Counted from the stretch's first letter, positions 29,501-42,426 are shown. The stretch: 64,000 nt of DNA from CAYYDE01 sp964470525 (GCA_964470525.1 CAYYDE010000007.1:16398-80397), one strand, 5' to 3'. Notes: generated by a model from the sequence alone, not told the origin. Program-made: numbers and translations.

Positions 29501-31727
29501 AATAAAAATTACAGAAGGGACAAAAGTGAGAAATAAAACACTCAGTGTGGCAAAAAATATGAGAAATATGTTGCAGGTAAAAAATGCTGAGGGGATTGTT
29601 GTATATTCATTTCCAGAAATTGTAAATGAGGAAATTATTTTAAAAACACCAAATCAAAAAGTTTATGTATATCTTGGTGAATCAAAATGAAATTTTACAC
29701 ATTATGGAGTTGATTTTGATATTGCGATTGATAGTGATCTCAATGGAGGAAAGGATGATGATATTGATAATAAAAATGATCCAAGTTATACGGATGGAGT
29801 TCCTCTTGAAATTACTCTCAATGATTCAAGAGAACAAAAAGTTCGTGTGATGTTATTGCGTGCAGATGGAGGTGTGATTGATTCTAAAGATATAACAATT
29901 GTGAAACAATATATTACAGAAACCTCTGTTGATATGTCAAAACTTACTTTTGAATGAGTAAGTGATGGAGAAAAAGCAAAGATTGAAAAAATTAAGTCAT
30001 ATATTCAATGACTTCCTCAAGAACATAGATTAAAATGAATGCAATATGTTCAAAAACTTCAAGAAAATTGGTTTTATCCTATTGAAAAAACAAAAATTAT
30101 TCTTGAGTTTGAAGCATTTATTGATAGTACATGAGTGAGTAATGCATTAGAAATTAATACGACATTAGAATCACTTTTAGTAGAATGACAAGAAGATCAA
30201 TCGGTGAGAAATATGGCATATAATGTTATAAAAAATCTTATTCCAAAAGAACTCGTGACTTATGCAGAAATTATTGAAACTCTTGATATTATCTCATCAT
30301 CTCCAGAAAATATTGAAGAAAATAAAGTATTTGGAAAACAAATTCTTGAAATGATTAAAGATACATCTCTTATTACAAATGATGATAAACTGACTATTAA
30401 AAATCAACTTCAAGTATTTATTTATGGAAGTGTGGATAATATTCCAGTTGAAATTAAGAATGAAATTGTGAAAGAACAACCATCTGGAGGAAATAAAGTA
30501 ATATGATTATTTTCATGATTGGCAAGCATTATAGGTATTTTACTCTGATCTATTTTAGTTATTGTTATTTGATTTGCTCTTTGGTTTAAATTAACCAATA
30601 AAAATAAAAATCAATGATTACAAGATTTTATTATAGAAAAAACAAATTTTGATAAAGATCCAAATGCAGGAAATGATGTGTTAGCAGATGTGTGAAGTGA
30701 AAAAGTACAAGAAACAAAAAAATCTGATTTATGAGAGAAAAAAGATATTTTCACTCCAAAAACAGATGCTATTTCACCATTATCAAAAGATCCATTGACT
30801 CAGATAACTGAAGTAAAACCACAAAAAGAAGTTTCTGAAACTCCAAAAATAGAAAAAGTTCCAGATTGGTTAGCAGGAGCTCTCGAAAAAACTACAGATT
30901 CTCAAGATGCATCTCAAAGTTTCCCACATGAAGTGAAAAAAGAACCAGAGGTTCCAGAGTCATTATTGATTTGAGAAACATGAGATCAACAGATATCTGA
31001 ATGATGAGATATACTTCCAGAGACAAAAATAGAAGATTCAAAAATTCCTTCATGGTTATCTGGGGCACTTGATGAAAAAGAAGAAACTCAAGAAGAGCCT
31101 TCTGAAGTGATTTCTCCGAAATGAGCTGATATTTTTTCAGGAGTAGAATCAACACAATCTGAAGAAATTCCAAATATTTTTTCTCCAAATGAAGAAAATC
31201 AACTCGATACGTTACAACCGAAAGTTGAAAAAGATAAAGTTTCAGACCCACAACAACAAGAAAAAGTTCCAGATTGGTTAGCGTGAGCTCTTGATGTTGG
31301 AAATCTTACAAAAGAAACTCAAAAGTCAGATGTATGAACTTCTTCATCACAAAAAGTTTCTAAAGATTTGAACCAAAAAGAAACTGTAACGAGAGATCTT
31401 ATTCCAAAAGTTCCAAAGGAAAAGGCAGAAAAAAAAGAAACGGTATCTTGAAAGAAAGCAGTTTCACAAAAACAGGAGACACAAGTAAAAGCAGTTTCTA
31501 AAAAAACTTCTCCTAAAAAAGAAGAAGTTATCAAAGAAGAAACTCAAAAAGAACCAATTCCAAAGAAAACAACATCAAAAACAGATCCTGTATCAAATGA
31601 TGAATTGTGGAATGATGGAATGGATATTCCAGATTGGCTCAAACCTGATAATAATATACCAAAACCATCAAAAAAAGATGATATTTGGACTATAGATACT
31701 ATTCAAGGTGATGACACAAAAAAATAA
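26598..31727 (+). CDS. Giant PKD-domain surface protein with membrane helix and repeat-bearing tail
   Basis: The 1,709-residue protein has a signal peptide (KKQFVIFIAIFLFGMLFSSP), then at least five PKD-type folds, recognisable by WDFGDG or variants (WDFGNG, YEWDFGDGN, YAWDFDGDG, WNMGDGN) followed by HxYxxxGxY. One membrane helix lies near residue 1305-1330 (LFSGLASIIGILLGSILVIV). The last 380 residues are Lys/Glu/Pro-rich and hold four copies of a PDWLAGAL-like motif (near residues 1420, 1483, 1556, 1677). PKD domains usually mediate adhesion or binding at the surface. Start at 26598 because the signal peptide begins there; the in-frame ATG at 26523 is upstream of the promoter. Confidence 0.8.
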
Positions 31728-31752
31728 ACTCGTACGAGTTTATTTTTTTTGT
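31721..31752. terminator. Bidirectional terminator between the PKD gene and nth
   Basis: AATAAACTCGT/ACGAGTTTATT flanked by A and T runs. It overlaps both stop codons. Confidence 0.75.
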
Positions 31753-32375
31753 TTTTGATAGTATTTACATACATTTGAGAGCTGACATATATCACATTTT
31801 GGATTTCTTGCTGTACAATGATATCTTCCAAAAAAAATCAGTGATTGATGGAGTTGTGAGAGAATTTCTGGAGGGAGGATTTTTTCTGCTTTTTTGTCAG
31901 TTTCTTCAGGAGTTTTGGCTGTTACGATTCAAACACGATTGAGAACTCTGTGAACATGTGTATCAACTGCCAAAAATGGCATATTTTTTGTAACTGATAA
32001 AAATACTTTTGCTGTTTTAATTCCAACTCATGGAAGAGTAGTAAGTTTTTCAATACTATCAAAAGTTTCTAAATCATTTCGTGAAAGAATTTCAGAAGTT
32101 TTGAAAATATTTTTTGCTTTGGTCTTATAAAATCAGATGGAAGAAATCAATTGAGTCATTTTTTCAACTCATAAATTGAGTCAATCTTGTGGAGATTTGA
32201 GGTATTGAAAAAATATTTCATTGGTTTTATTGACTTGTTTGTCTGTTGTTTGTGCAGACATTAAAACAGCAATAAGCAGTTGAAAATTATTCTCATATGT
32301 GAGTTCGGTTTGAGCGTTTGGATACATTTCAAATACGACTTTGGTAAATTTTTCTATGAGTTCTTTTTTTTGCAT
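31740..32375 (-). CDS. nth: Endonuclease III
   Basis: The 211-residue protein has the helix-hairpin-helix LTTLPGVGIKTAKV with the catalytic Lys, FLAVDTHVHRVLNRVG with the catalytic Asp, and a C-terminal iron-sulfur cluster motif C-X6-C-X2-C-X5-C (CTARNPKCDICQLSNVC). It removes oxidised pyrimidines and nicks the resulting abasic site. The first Gly of LPGVG and that of RVG are TGA. Divergent from the UPF0489 gene with 63 bases between. Confidence 0.95.
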
Positions 32376-32438
32376 TTTTTGATTTTATAAATATTGTTTG
32401 TATTATAAAGAAAATTTAAATTATTAGAAATAAAAAAT

Positions 32439-33188
32439 ATGACACTGTACAAAAAATCTTTTTATATTACGAAAAATCATGGAAATAATGCTTTGTCTTT
32501 TGAGGAAAAACGCATAAAAAAACTTTTTGTTCCGTCTTTGATAGAAATAAAAAATCTTGATGAAATACAGCTTGGGAATGAAATTGTTTTTAGTGATTTT
32601 GATTTTGAAAACACTCTTATTGAGGCAAAATGACTGAAGAATTTTTATCATTTTGAATGGCAAAATAAAGATGTCTATCTTTTTGATAATCATAATCATG
32701 CATTGTATTTTTGGTACTTGGCTCGTTCCTGATGAAAAATTTGAAATAATAATTTACTCATTCATATCGATGAACATTCAGATATGCGAGATCCTGAAAT
32801 ATATTTATCAAACGATGAGGCAAAAGATTTACAAAAAGTTTTTGATTATGTAAATTTTACTTTGAATGTTGGAAATTATATTGTTCCAGCTCAAAAAGAA
32901 GGAATTGTATGAGAAATTTTTCAAGTGAGAAATGAGGCAAATTTACAAAATTATTTAGAAAAATATTCTTGAGAATGAATAAAACAAATACAATCTGGTG
33001 TGATTTGTAATATTGATTTGGATTTCTTTGAACCGGGACTTGATTTTATAGATTATAACCTTAAAATGGAAGTTATAAAAGATGCAATGAATAAAGCAGA
33101 TGTCATAACTTTTGCTACCAGTCCATTTTTTATAGATCAAACATTAGCTTTAAAAGTATTTTTTGATATATTTCAGGAAGAGAGATAA
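32439..33188 (+). CDS. UPF0489 family protein
   Basis: The 249-residue protein has FDNHNHALYFWYLAR, LLIHIDEHSDM and VICNIDLDFFEPG, the metal-binding HxH, DEHxD and DxDxF set typical of UPF0489 (C5orf22-like) proteins, related in fold to arginase/deacetylase enzymes. The set of His and Asp residues suggests a metal hydrolase; substrate unknown. Gly codons are mixed (about seven TGA, six GGN), typical of the chromosomal genes here. Confidence 0.7.
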
Positions 33189-33260
33189 ATATATTGTCAC
33201 TTTTTCTTTGAAATTTCGTTATAATAAGGTACAAAAAATTTTATTTTTTAAAATGGTATT

Positions 33261-35564
33261 ATGAAAAAATCTATTTTTCTCTTTGCAGCACTTTTATTCC
33301 CTTTGGGAACTTTTGCAAGTGTTGAGGATACTTCTTTAATTGATGCTTTACAAGATCAAGCTCCAAAACAAATTCAAGCAGATTTTTCTCTTCAATCATT
33401 TCAAAGTTGTCGCGAGATGGAATGAGTTTTATGAGATTATATCAAAGAATATTGGAAAAATAACAAAAATTCTTGGGGATATCCGATCAGATGAGGATGA
33501 TGGGAAATTGCTGTTGATGATATGATGGTGATGGAAATGGATGGAGGTGCGATAGCAAATACAAATGGAGTAAATGCACCTGCTGTTGAACAAAAAACAG
33601 ACTTTTCTCAAACAAATACACAAGTGCTTTGAGTGGATGAATCAGATATTGTAAAAACCGATGGGAAATACATCTATTATTATAATGAAACACAAAAAGC
33701 TGTTATTATAGCATCTGTTTGAGATCAAAAAGTAGTGAAAAAAATACAAGTTCCAACACAATTTTATACTCCAGTTTTGTATCTCGCTGATGGAACACTC
33801 ACTATTGTTTCTTCTGGATATTCACAAACAGACTACTCAAAATGAGGTTTTTGGATTGATAGAAATAGTAAAACGTATGTGATTGTGTATAATATTAAAA
33901 ATCCAACAACACCAGTTTTAGAAAAACTCTATATGATTGATGGAAGTATGACTCAATCAAGAAGAATAGGGGATTATGTATATGTTTTATCAAATAATTC
34001 TTTTCAGATTCCGTATTATACATTTCAAACAGAAGAAAATATTGATCTAAGTGCTGGAAAAATTCTTCCAAAAAAGACTGATCTTTCAAGAACTTCAGTT
34101 CCTTCTGCACAAAATGTAACTGTTTCATGAAAAAAAGTTCCATATAATATTTCTGCTTGAAATGTGAGTAATTGTGATGCTATAGAATATGTGCTTCCAG
34201 ATGAAGAAACTTTGAAAAATTATGATTTTTCACCAAGTTATACGATTATTTCAGCTATCAATATTAAAAATCCAAGTCAAAAAGTAGAAACAAAAGTTAT
34301 TGTTGGAAATAATGCAGAAATATATATGAGTTTAGAAAATCTCTATTTGACATCTCATATGTATCAATCGTATAATTTTACGTGTCCAGTAGGAAGATGA
34401 TGTTTTGCACCATGGTATCCAAGAGGAGCAAATACATTAGTTCATAAACTCAATATTTCTTGAGCAAAAATTTCATATCAGGATTCGGCTCTTATCCCTG
34501 GAAGTCCACTTACTCAATACAGTATGGATGAAAATGGAGGGAATTTTAGAATTTTGACAAGTATCAATAGTTGGGAAAATACTCAAAATGAATCGTATAC
34601 AGATTTATATATTTTAGATAAAAATTTGAAGCTCAAGTGAAGTTTAACACAGCTTGGAAAATGAGAACAATTCAAAGCAAGTCGTTATATTTGAGATAAA
34701 TTATTTTTGATTACCTTTGAACAAATTGATCCTTTATTTGTGATTGATGTCAAAAATCCAGAAAAACCAACTGTTTTATGAGAACTTAAAATGCCATGAT
34801 ATAGTACATATCTTCACCCTTATGATGAAAAACATTTGATAGGAATTTGATATGATACGGTGGAAAATCAATGGGGATGAATTATCAATGCGTGAGTAAA
34901 AGTAGATTTATATGAAATAAATTACGACAAAAAATGTGGAGATGTTTCACTTTCATCAGACGAACAAAAAAAATGTGATTCATGAGAATATAAAGGAATG
35001 ATTGCAAAACAAAAATTTACTCAAACATTTGGATGAGCATGAAGTACGAGTGAAGCTCTCACAAATCCAAGAATGTTTATGTGGAATGCTGCAAAAAATA
35101 CTTTGTTACTTCCAGTAACACTTCGTCAAAATGATGGACAAGATTTGTATAGATATATTGATTTTTTCAATGGAGTTTTATGAATAACAATTGATAAAAA
35201 CACAGGAATTCAAGAACAATCTCGTATCAGTCATATGGATGATGCTCTTGTGAAAGAGGCAAGACTGAAAGAATGTAATACTTATTCTTGAAATACTTCT
35301 TCTTCAACACCTGTTTGTGTAAAACTTCTAAATGGAGAAGAGCATTGTGAAGCAAGAATACAACAAAAATATGTTCCAAAATATTGTTATGCAGATTCTC
35401 CAATTTGAGAATATCTTGCATCAAAAAGCTGGGAATATTCGAAAAATTTTGTGAAAAGAGCTCTTTGGATTGGAAATGAGGTATTTGCTCTTTCAGATGT
35501 AAAAATCTCGTCTCACAATTTTTGAAAATCAGATCAAAATTATGAAATTTCCTTTGGGAAATAA
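33261..35564 (+). CDS. Secreted beta-propeller protein
   Basis: The 767-residue protein has a signal peptide (MKKSIFLFAALLFPLGTFAS) and TNTQVLGVDESDIVKTDGKYIYYY, the signature of the Beta_propel family (PF09826), followed by repeated blades such as YVYVLSNN, FLITFEQIDPLFVIDVKNPEKP and HLIGIGYD. It ends with cysteine-bearing loops (CVKLLNGEEHCEAR). Family members are extracellular and of unknown function. A TATAAT at 33230-33235 could drive it. Confidence 0.8.
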
Positions 35565-35600
35565 AAAAATATTTCACTCATTTGAGTGAAATATTTTTTT
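35564..35600. terminator. Bidirectional terminator after the beta-propeller gene
   Basis: AAAAAAATATTTCACTCA/TTTGAGTGAAATATTTTTTT between convergent genes. Confidence 0.8.
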
Positions 35601-36738
35601 ATTCTTCTGATTTTTTTATTGAAAGTTTTCATTTTTTTCTTTTGAGAAAATCTTGAATAAATATTTGTGAAAGTGCAACAATTGGAACAGCAATAATAAT
35701 TCAAATAATTCCAAAAATACTTCATCCAATCATCATTCCTATCAATACGGAAAATGGAGACAATGAAAGCGTTTTTCCCATAATAAATGGAACTAAAACA
35801 TTATTCTCCAGCTGTTGAATGATAATATAAATAATAACAACAATAATAGCTGCTTTATATGAAATTCAAAGAGCAATAGCAAGAGCTGGAAGTAATGCAA
35901 GAATCGGACCAAGATATGGAACAAATTCCATCATTCCTGCAATCAAAGCAAGAGTGAAAATTCCTTCTAATTTTATTCCAAACAATCATAAAATAAATAA
36001 TGCAAGAAATGTGATAACAAACATACAAAAACCAAGTAAAAGTTGACTCTTTAACCAATTTGAAAGGGTATTTACGATTTGAGATTCTCGAGAAAATAGA
36101 TAAGAAGAAATATTTTCTGGAATCACATCATAGAAAAATTGTCTGATTTGTTTTCTTTCAAGGGCAATAAAAAAAGTAAAGATAAATAAAAGTACGAAAT
36201 TAAATAACATATTTGTAATAGAAAAGAGAATTCCTGCACCATTTGTGAGAAATGTTTTGAGATTTTCACTGGCAAACGCTGAAATTTGTCAAATATTATC
36301 TCTGATCGAATTGAGTATTGCATTGATATCTAGATTTGCAAGAAATAGATCAAAAATTGCAGGTAAACCAAGCCCATCAATTCCATTTGCATTATATGAA
36401 ATCACCAGATTATTGATAAATGTGTATGCAAGTTGAGATAAAATTCCTATTTGTTTCACAAAAATTGGAACAATTGCAAAAAATGTTATCAAAATGAATA
36501 AAAGAATGATAATATAAATTAACATCATTCAAATACCATTTCCTACTCTCCAAGAATTTAATTTATTGAGAAAAGGTGCAAATAAAATGTTTAGAAAAAT
36601 AGCAAAACATAAAATAATTATGATATGAATGATATTGTAGAGGAGAAAAGCAATTGCAATGAAAATACTCAATATGATGAGTTTTTTCAGAAAGTCATGA
36701 TTTTGCGTATCCAAAAGAGGTTTATTTTTTCAAAACAT
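35599..36738 (-). CDS. AI-2E family (PerM-like) membrane protein
   Basis: The 379-residue protein has about eight membrane helices with the family's layout: an N-terminal pair, a soluble loop, and the C-terminal block ending GMMEFVPYLGPILALLPA, QQLENNVLVPFIMGKTLSLSPF and GIIGIIIAVPI. Members export quorum signals, auxin-like compounds or act as Na+/H+ antiporters; which applies here is unknown. The C-terminus is basic. TGA at many conserved glycines. Confidence 0.85.
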
Positions 36739-36801
36739 AGGAAATATTTTAACAAATAAAATCAAGAATAAAGTATAGTGGTTTTACTATAAAAGTAAAA
36801 T

Positions 36802-36824
36802 AAAAAAGACTTTTACAAGTCTTA
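36802..36824 (-). terminator. Terminator after the 177-residue gene
   Basis: On the minus strand AAGACTT, loop GTAA, AAGTCTT, then TTTTATTTT. It follows the TAA at once. Confidence 0.7.
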
Positions 36825-37355
36825 TGATTTTGGGATTACTGCTTCAATAGCAGCAAAAGTTGCAGTTTTTCCTGCTGGAAGCAATACAGCAACACTGTCT
36901 CAAATTTCTCATTTAAAGTGTGTTACTGCTGCAGTAAGGACACTATAACTCACTCATTCAGCAACGACTTGAAATTTTCCGTTATCTTTCACAAGAAGTC
37001 CAACTTTGCTTTCTCTTTCAATTGGTTGAATTTGTTTGTAGAGCATTTTTCCTGTTGGATCAATGGTGAGTTTGAGTTTATCTCATTGAACAAGTTTTGA
37101 TTTTGAAGAATAATTTGAAGGAACAGGATAGCGATATCCATCAGCTCCAAGCATTTCTTCACCAGTAAAAACTCCCTCTACTATTTTATTATCTTCGCTT
37201 TGGTATCCAGTGAGTCATGATGTATCAAGAGTGAGTTCATCAAGACTCACTCATTCTTCTCTCAAAATTTCTGTGAGAAGTTTTTTTGCATTTTTTACTG
37301 ATTTTTCAGCAGATTCGATAAAATCTTTTATCGCAAGAATTTTTTTCTTTTCCAT
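36822..37355 (-). CDS. Conserved unknown protein, soluble
   Basis: The 177-residue protein has a helical N-terminus (IKDFIESAEKSVKNAKKLL) and a beta-rich remainder with VEGVFTGEEMLGADGYRYPVP, KLVQGDKLKLTIDPTGKM and VTHFKGEIGDSVAVLLPAG. The order of motifs recalls a protein I have seen in many CPR genomes as hypothetical. The two beta parts look like related OB-like folds. No catalytic motif is visible. Confidence 0.65.
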
Positions 37356-37446
37356 TTTGTTTTTATATTAAAAAATATTTACTTCAATTTTAACTTAAAA
37401 ATGGCTTTTGTAAAAGGAAAATAAATTTACAAATATTGTTTTTGTT

Positions 37447-38523
37447 TTATAAATAGTTTTGTAAAAATAATCTTATTTCATTTCCATATAAAAGTGTAAC
37501 ATACATTCCAATTGCTAAGAATGGTCAAAATGGAATTTGTGTATCAATTTCTATTTTTTTTGTTTTGAGACCAAGTATGTGGCGAACTTGGTTGAGAAAT
37601 TTTTTCTTACTTTGATAATATGCTTTTGTTTTTGTGAAAATAAGAATAATTACTCCTATTATACTTCAAAAAATATAAGTTGCTAAAATTCACCAAAAAC
37701 TCATTGAAATTCATAAAATCATTCCCATTAAAATAGCAATTCTTAAATCTCATCATCACATTGCTCTTCCATTTGAAATCAGAATTTGTAAAAATAAAAA
37801 TAAAAATATTGCAAACGCTCACAAAAACGTACTTCCAAAGATCGTTTCATGAAGAGGAATATTCCAAAAAAATAAAATTCACCAAAAACAAGCAATGAAT
37901 CCGAGTATTCAAAGATCTACCAAATAACTCCAACCTTTCCACATAATTGCATATAAAAGTAGGATACTTCCAACAAAACCTGATATGAGTACAAGATGTT
38001 GTTCTATACTTAAAGCAATATTATTTTCTAAAAATGGAAAAATTGAAACAATTCAAAAATTTTGTCATACAAGAGCGATAAAAGTTCCAATAATCAGTAT
38101 GAGTAAAATACTTTCTGGAATTTCTAAATATAAAATATCATATATTACATATATCAGAGTTCCAAATCAAAAAAAGAGATAAAAAAACAATGAAACAATT
38201 TCTTGAGTGTTTCCTGAAATGACTCATCAAATATCTACAAAAAAATATGCTGTGGCAATAAATAATATTCCAAAACAAATTTCTAAAAATGGATAAAAAT
38301 ATGAGATTTTAGTACCACAATAACGGCATTTTCCTTTTGTAGAGAGAAAAGAAAAAATAGGAATAAGATCTTTTGCTCAAAGTGAATGATGACATTTTGG
38401 ACATTCACTTTTTCCTGAAATAATTCCTGCTTGATTTTCACGGAGTCTTGAAATAATAACTGAAGCAAAACTTCCAAATAATACTCAAAAAATAAATAAA
38501 TATGCCATAAATAAAATTTCCAT
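37447..38523 (-). CDS. pilD: Prepilin peptidase
   Basis: The 358-residue protein has the N-terminal methyltransferase part with two cysteine pairs (CPHC and CRYC), and the aspartic peptidase part with DILYLEIP and AMGGGDLRIA. The three glycines of GGGD are all TGA, so the catalytic motif exists only in code 25. It cleaves and methylates type IV prepilins, pointing to pili or a DNA-uptake machine. About nine membrane helices. Start at 38523; an ATG five codons later is also possible. Confidence 0.9.
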
Positions 38524-38646
38524 ATTGATCTTCTAAAAAATAATTACATATATTATATAAAAAAACAAGAAAAAGAAAAAAATAATTGTTTTTTGTTAAA
38601 AGCGTGCTAAAATATGCATAATTTTGTATTTTTTGAAATCTTGCAA

Positions 38647-40920
38647 ATGGAGAAAGAGGTTTTTGATTTGTATGATCAGTTATGTGAATCGATAAAAAAG
38701 TATCAAAGAGATGCTCAATTTTTGATGCTGGAAAAGGCTTTTTTGTTTGCATATGATGCACATAAAGATCAAAAAAGAATTTCGGGAGAACCTTATATTA
38801 TTCATCCACTTCATGCAGCACTTCATTTAACTCGTATTGAAGCAGATGAAAAAACAATTGTGTGAGCTTTATTGCATGATGTTTTGGATAATTCTAAAAT
38901 AGATGTTGATGTTTTACAACACAATTTTTGAAAAGAGATTGCTGATTTGGTAATTTGAACATATCAACTTTCCAAAATATACTATCAAGTGGATATGACA
39001 GATTGAGAATGTGAAGCGTTGAAACGAAAATTTGTTACTGCAGGAAATGATATTCGTATGTTTTTGATAAAAATTGCAGATCGTTTGCACAATTTACAAA
39101 CGTTGCAATATCTTCCACAACAAAAAAGATATCGTATCGCAAAAGAATCCGAACAATTATATTTACCGATATTGAATTTTTTGTCTATTTGAGAATTTTT
39201 ATGAGAATTCAATGAATTGTGTTTTCAATATATTGATGAAAAACAATACAAAAAATTAAATAAAATTTTTGGAAAAGATACACAAAAATACGAACAAATT
39301 ATTATAAAAGCATATGAAAAAGTTGCATCTGATTTAGATCAAATTGGTATCAGATATAATATATCTTCTCGAATCAAATCACTTCATTCTTTATATAAGA
39401 AAATTGAAGGGAAAAATTTGGATATTGGAAATGTATATGATTTTTTGGCAATGCGTATACTTTGTGAAAAAAAGGATGATTGTTATAGAATTTTGTGACA
39501 TATTCATCAGTTATTTCAGTTGAAAGAAGATAAATTTAAGGATTATATTTCGATGCCAAAAGAAAATGGATATCAATCTCTTCATACAACAGTATATGAT
39601 CACGATGGAAATATGCTTGAATTTCAAATTCAAACCTATGAAATGTTTGAACTCAATAAAACAGGAATGGCAGCTCATTTTATGTATAAATGATTTGGTT
39701 TAGAGTTTTCTACATTACCGGAATGGATGAAATGAATTTTAGATATTCAAAAACATACCATTGATTCAAAATGATTTTTAGAACAACTTCGTAATGAAGT
39801 ACTTACTACAGATATTAAATGTTTTGATCAGGATGGGAAAACATATACTCTTCCAAAGGGAAGTATTGTGTTGGATTTTTTGTTTGCTCAGTGAGAAAAA
39901 AGTGTGTTATATTTTGAAAAAGTGATAGTAAATGGAAAAACTTCATCTGACTTATATACAGAACTGAAAAATGGAGATAAAATTCATATTGAAACATCTG
40001 AAGATATATATTTGAAATATCGAGTTGAATCTCTGTTATTTATGAAAACGGCAGTGGCTCAAGTTGGAATGATAAAAATTTTGAAAAGATATGCAAAACA
40101 TTTGCTTTTGGATTGGTGAAAATTTCAGTTAAATATAGCTTTAACAGATACAATGGGAAAAGATTTTTCTCTTTTACCAGAGAAAATTCAAAAATCTGTT
40201 ATGAATCATTTTTGACTCTATGATCAGTGAATGTTGTATTTTTCTATTGCTACAAAAGAAATTCATGTAGAGACAGTGATACAATATATTACATCTTTCA
40301 CAGAAATTTCTGATGTTACACATGAAATAAGTTTTAAGGTAGGAACGAAAATTTGAGATCCAAAAATTGTAGCTCATTTTGTAAATGTATTGAGTCAATT
40401 ATGAATAGAAATTCATAAAATTAAATACAATCATAAAAGAGGTATTTTATATTTAGATATTTTTGTATCAACAAATGATAATTATGATGAATTAGTAAAG
40501 GAATTGAGAAGACTTCCAAATGTAGCTGAAGTATATCGTATTTTTCCAACAAAACTTCTTTTGAATTGTGTGGCACTGAGTGTATTGTTGTGTGTGATTT
40601 TGATAAATATATTTGTGGTAGAATATTATGCATATTTTGGTTTTTTTCTCTTTTTTTGAGCTACTCTTTTGTTGTTTTGGTTGATTTTAATGAGAATGGT
40701 AACAAAGAAAGTATTTCATTATTTCTATAAGTTAAAAAGGGGAGTATATTTTATATTTTTTATGAATTCATTTGCATTTTTGAGTGTTTTTTCTGCGTTT
40801 ATTTATTGGAAAATTCATTTGGTTTCATTAGTTGGTTTTTCTTTTTTAACCTTTTTAATGTTTTTTCTTCTGTTTTATAATATTTTTCTCACCTATAGTT
40901 TATATTATAGAAATAAATAA
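38647..40920 (+). CDS. RelA/SpoT homologue with C-terminal membrane domain
   Basis: The 757-residue protein has a hydrolase domain (EPYIIHPLHAALHL; LLHDVLDNSKID; KIADRLHNLQTL), a synthetase domain (RIKSLHSLYKK; YDFLAMRIL; DYISMPKENGYQSLHTTV; EFQIQT), a TGS domain (KTYTLPKGSIVLDFLFAQ) and a regulatory stretch. The hydrolase motif HDxxED reads HDVLDN, so hydrolysis of (p)ppGpp may be lost. The last 120 residues are four membrane helices, which I do not know from any RelA/SpoT. Start at 38647 rather than 38614, because a probable -10 (TAAAAT, 38608-38613) touches the earlier ATG. Confidence 0.85.
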
Positions 40921-40948
40921 GACATCTTTATGATGTCTTATTTATTTT
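40911..40948. terminator. Bidirectional terminator after the RelA/SpoT homologue gene
   Basis: AAATAAATAAGACATC, loop TTTA, TGATGTCTTATTTATTT between convergent genes. Confidence 0.8.
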
Positions 40949-41240
40949 GAACAAATTTCTTTTTTGTCTCTTCTTCGATTTCTTTTTCAATTTCTTCTTC
41001 GATTTCCTTTTGAATAAGAATTTTTTGTAATGATGCTTTTTTTTGTGCTTTGAGTTGATGTGTGGTTCTCGCTTCTCTATACTGTTTTAGAGCAGGAAAA
41101 ATATAATACACCAAACTTATTCCTATAATAATCACACAAATTCATCATATAAGATTCACAATCAAAAGAGAATGTTGTGAAACTCATTCTAATATTTCAG
41201 CAGGACTGAGAGGTAATACAGTAAATCCATCTATTTTCAT
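40938..41240 (-). CDS. Small membrane protein with long coiled-coil tail, sortase neighbour
   Basis: The 100-residue protein has one membrane helix near residues 23-45 (LLIVNLIGGICVIIIGISLV) and a charged coiled coil (QKEIEEEIEKEIEEETKKKF). It starts 20 bases after the sortase stop and so is in its operon. No family recognised; it may anchor or assist the sortase. Confidence 0.6.
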
Positions 41241-41260
41241 ATTATTTTCTTATCATTAAA

Positions 41261-42274
41261 TTATTTTATTTCTACAAGTTCTCAAATAACAATCATTCTA
41301 TTTATCGTTGTTCCAACTGGCCAACATGTCATGAGAGTGATTTGTTTTTTTCCTTCAACAGGTTGAAGTACAGAAGTATCTCATGGACGAATTACTTTTT
41401 TTTGAGTTACTTTATAAATGTATTTTTTTTGATCATAATATGCTATAATTTCATCTCAAAAAACTACACTATCTAACAGAGCAAATACATCATTGTATTT
41501 TCATTCTAACCAAGGAAAATTTGATGAATGTCCAAAAATGAAACTATTTCCATCTTGACCAGGTTTTGCACTTCCAGGATATCTGACAATTCCATTAACA
41601 AGTTCTTTCATAAAAATCTCATGAAGTTGAGAAACATTTTGAACGGTTTTATTTTCCACATCAACTAAAGGAATATTTTTTCCAATTTTTGGAATAACAA
41701 TTCTATTTTCATAAGGAGTAATATCAATATTGAGAGAAATATCTTTCTCTGCACGAATATGATTGAGTTTTTCCATAGAATGATAATTTTTGTTTTTTAC
41801 CATTTCTAGTTTTTGTTCGTTTGATATTGCCTCTTCAATCATTTTTTGTTCAGAAAGAGTTTCTTCTTTTTGTTTTTCAAAACTACTTGCTTCAATAGAT
41901 GCATAAAGTCCATTTTTTGTATTTTCAAGAGCTTCTGGATTGAGGTAACTTTTTGCTATTTCAAAGTACGCACTATAATTTGTAGTACCTAATAACAATA
42001 CAAAAATGAAGCTTGATGTAAGAATATATTTTCACAAGAAAATTCATTGAGAAACTATTGTTTTTAGATAACTTGGGCTTTTCTCTTCTTCTTGAACTCC
42101 ATATTCTTCCATAAGAGCAAGAATATCATTTTCGACATGATTTTCAGATAGAACTTCTTCAGATTGGATATTTTGAGAAGTTTGAACGATTTCTTCGAGA
42201 GGATCAAAAATAATTGTATTTTCTTCTCTTAAAAAATCAGCGAGAATGTCGAGATTTGTATTTTTGTTTTCCAT
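41261..42274 (-). CDS. Sortase
   Basis: The 337-residue protein has an acidic N-terminal cytoplasmic part, one membrane helix (YILTSSFIFVLLLGTTNYSA) and a C-terminal sortase domain with NSFIFGHSSN (catalytic His), ITLMTCWPVGTTINR (Cys and Arg). Class D/E-like by the TLMTC and FGHSS pattern. Sortases attach proteins to a cell-surface acceptor, often pilin or wall; targets would carry a C-terminal LPxTG-like motif, none of which I saw here. The downstream small membrane gene is co-transcribed. Confidence 0.9.
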
Positions 42275-42426
42275 AATTTATTTTTTATGTTTTTATTTTT
42301 TGTTTGTACATATAGTTTATCATAATTTTTATGCAAAAGCAAAAAATAAGACAACAAAAATCAAAAAATGGTTTGTGTTTTTTCAATTTTTAGGTATTAT
42401 GAAAAAAATTTAACCAGAAAAAAGTT

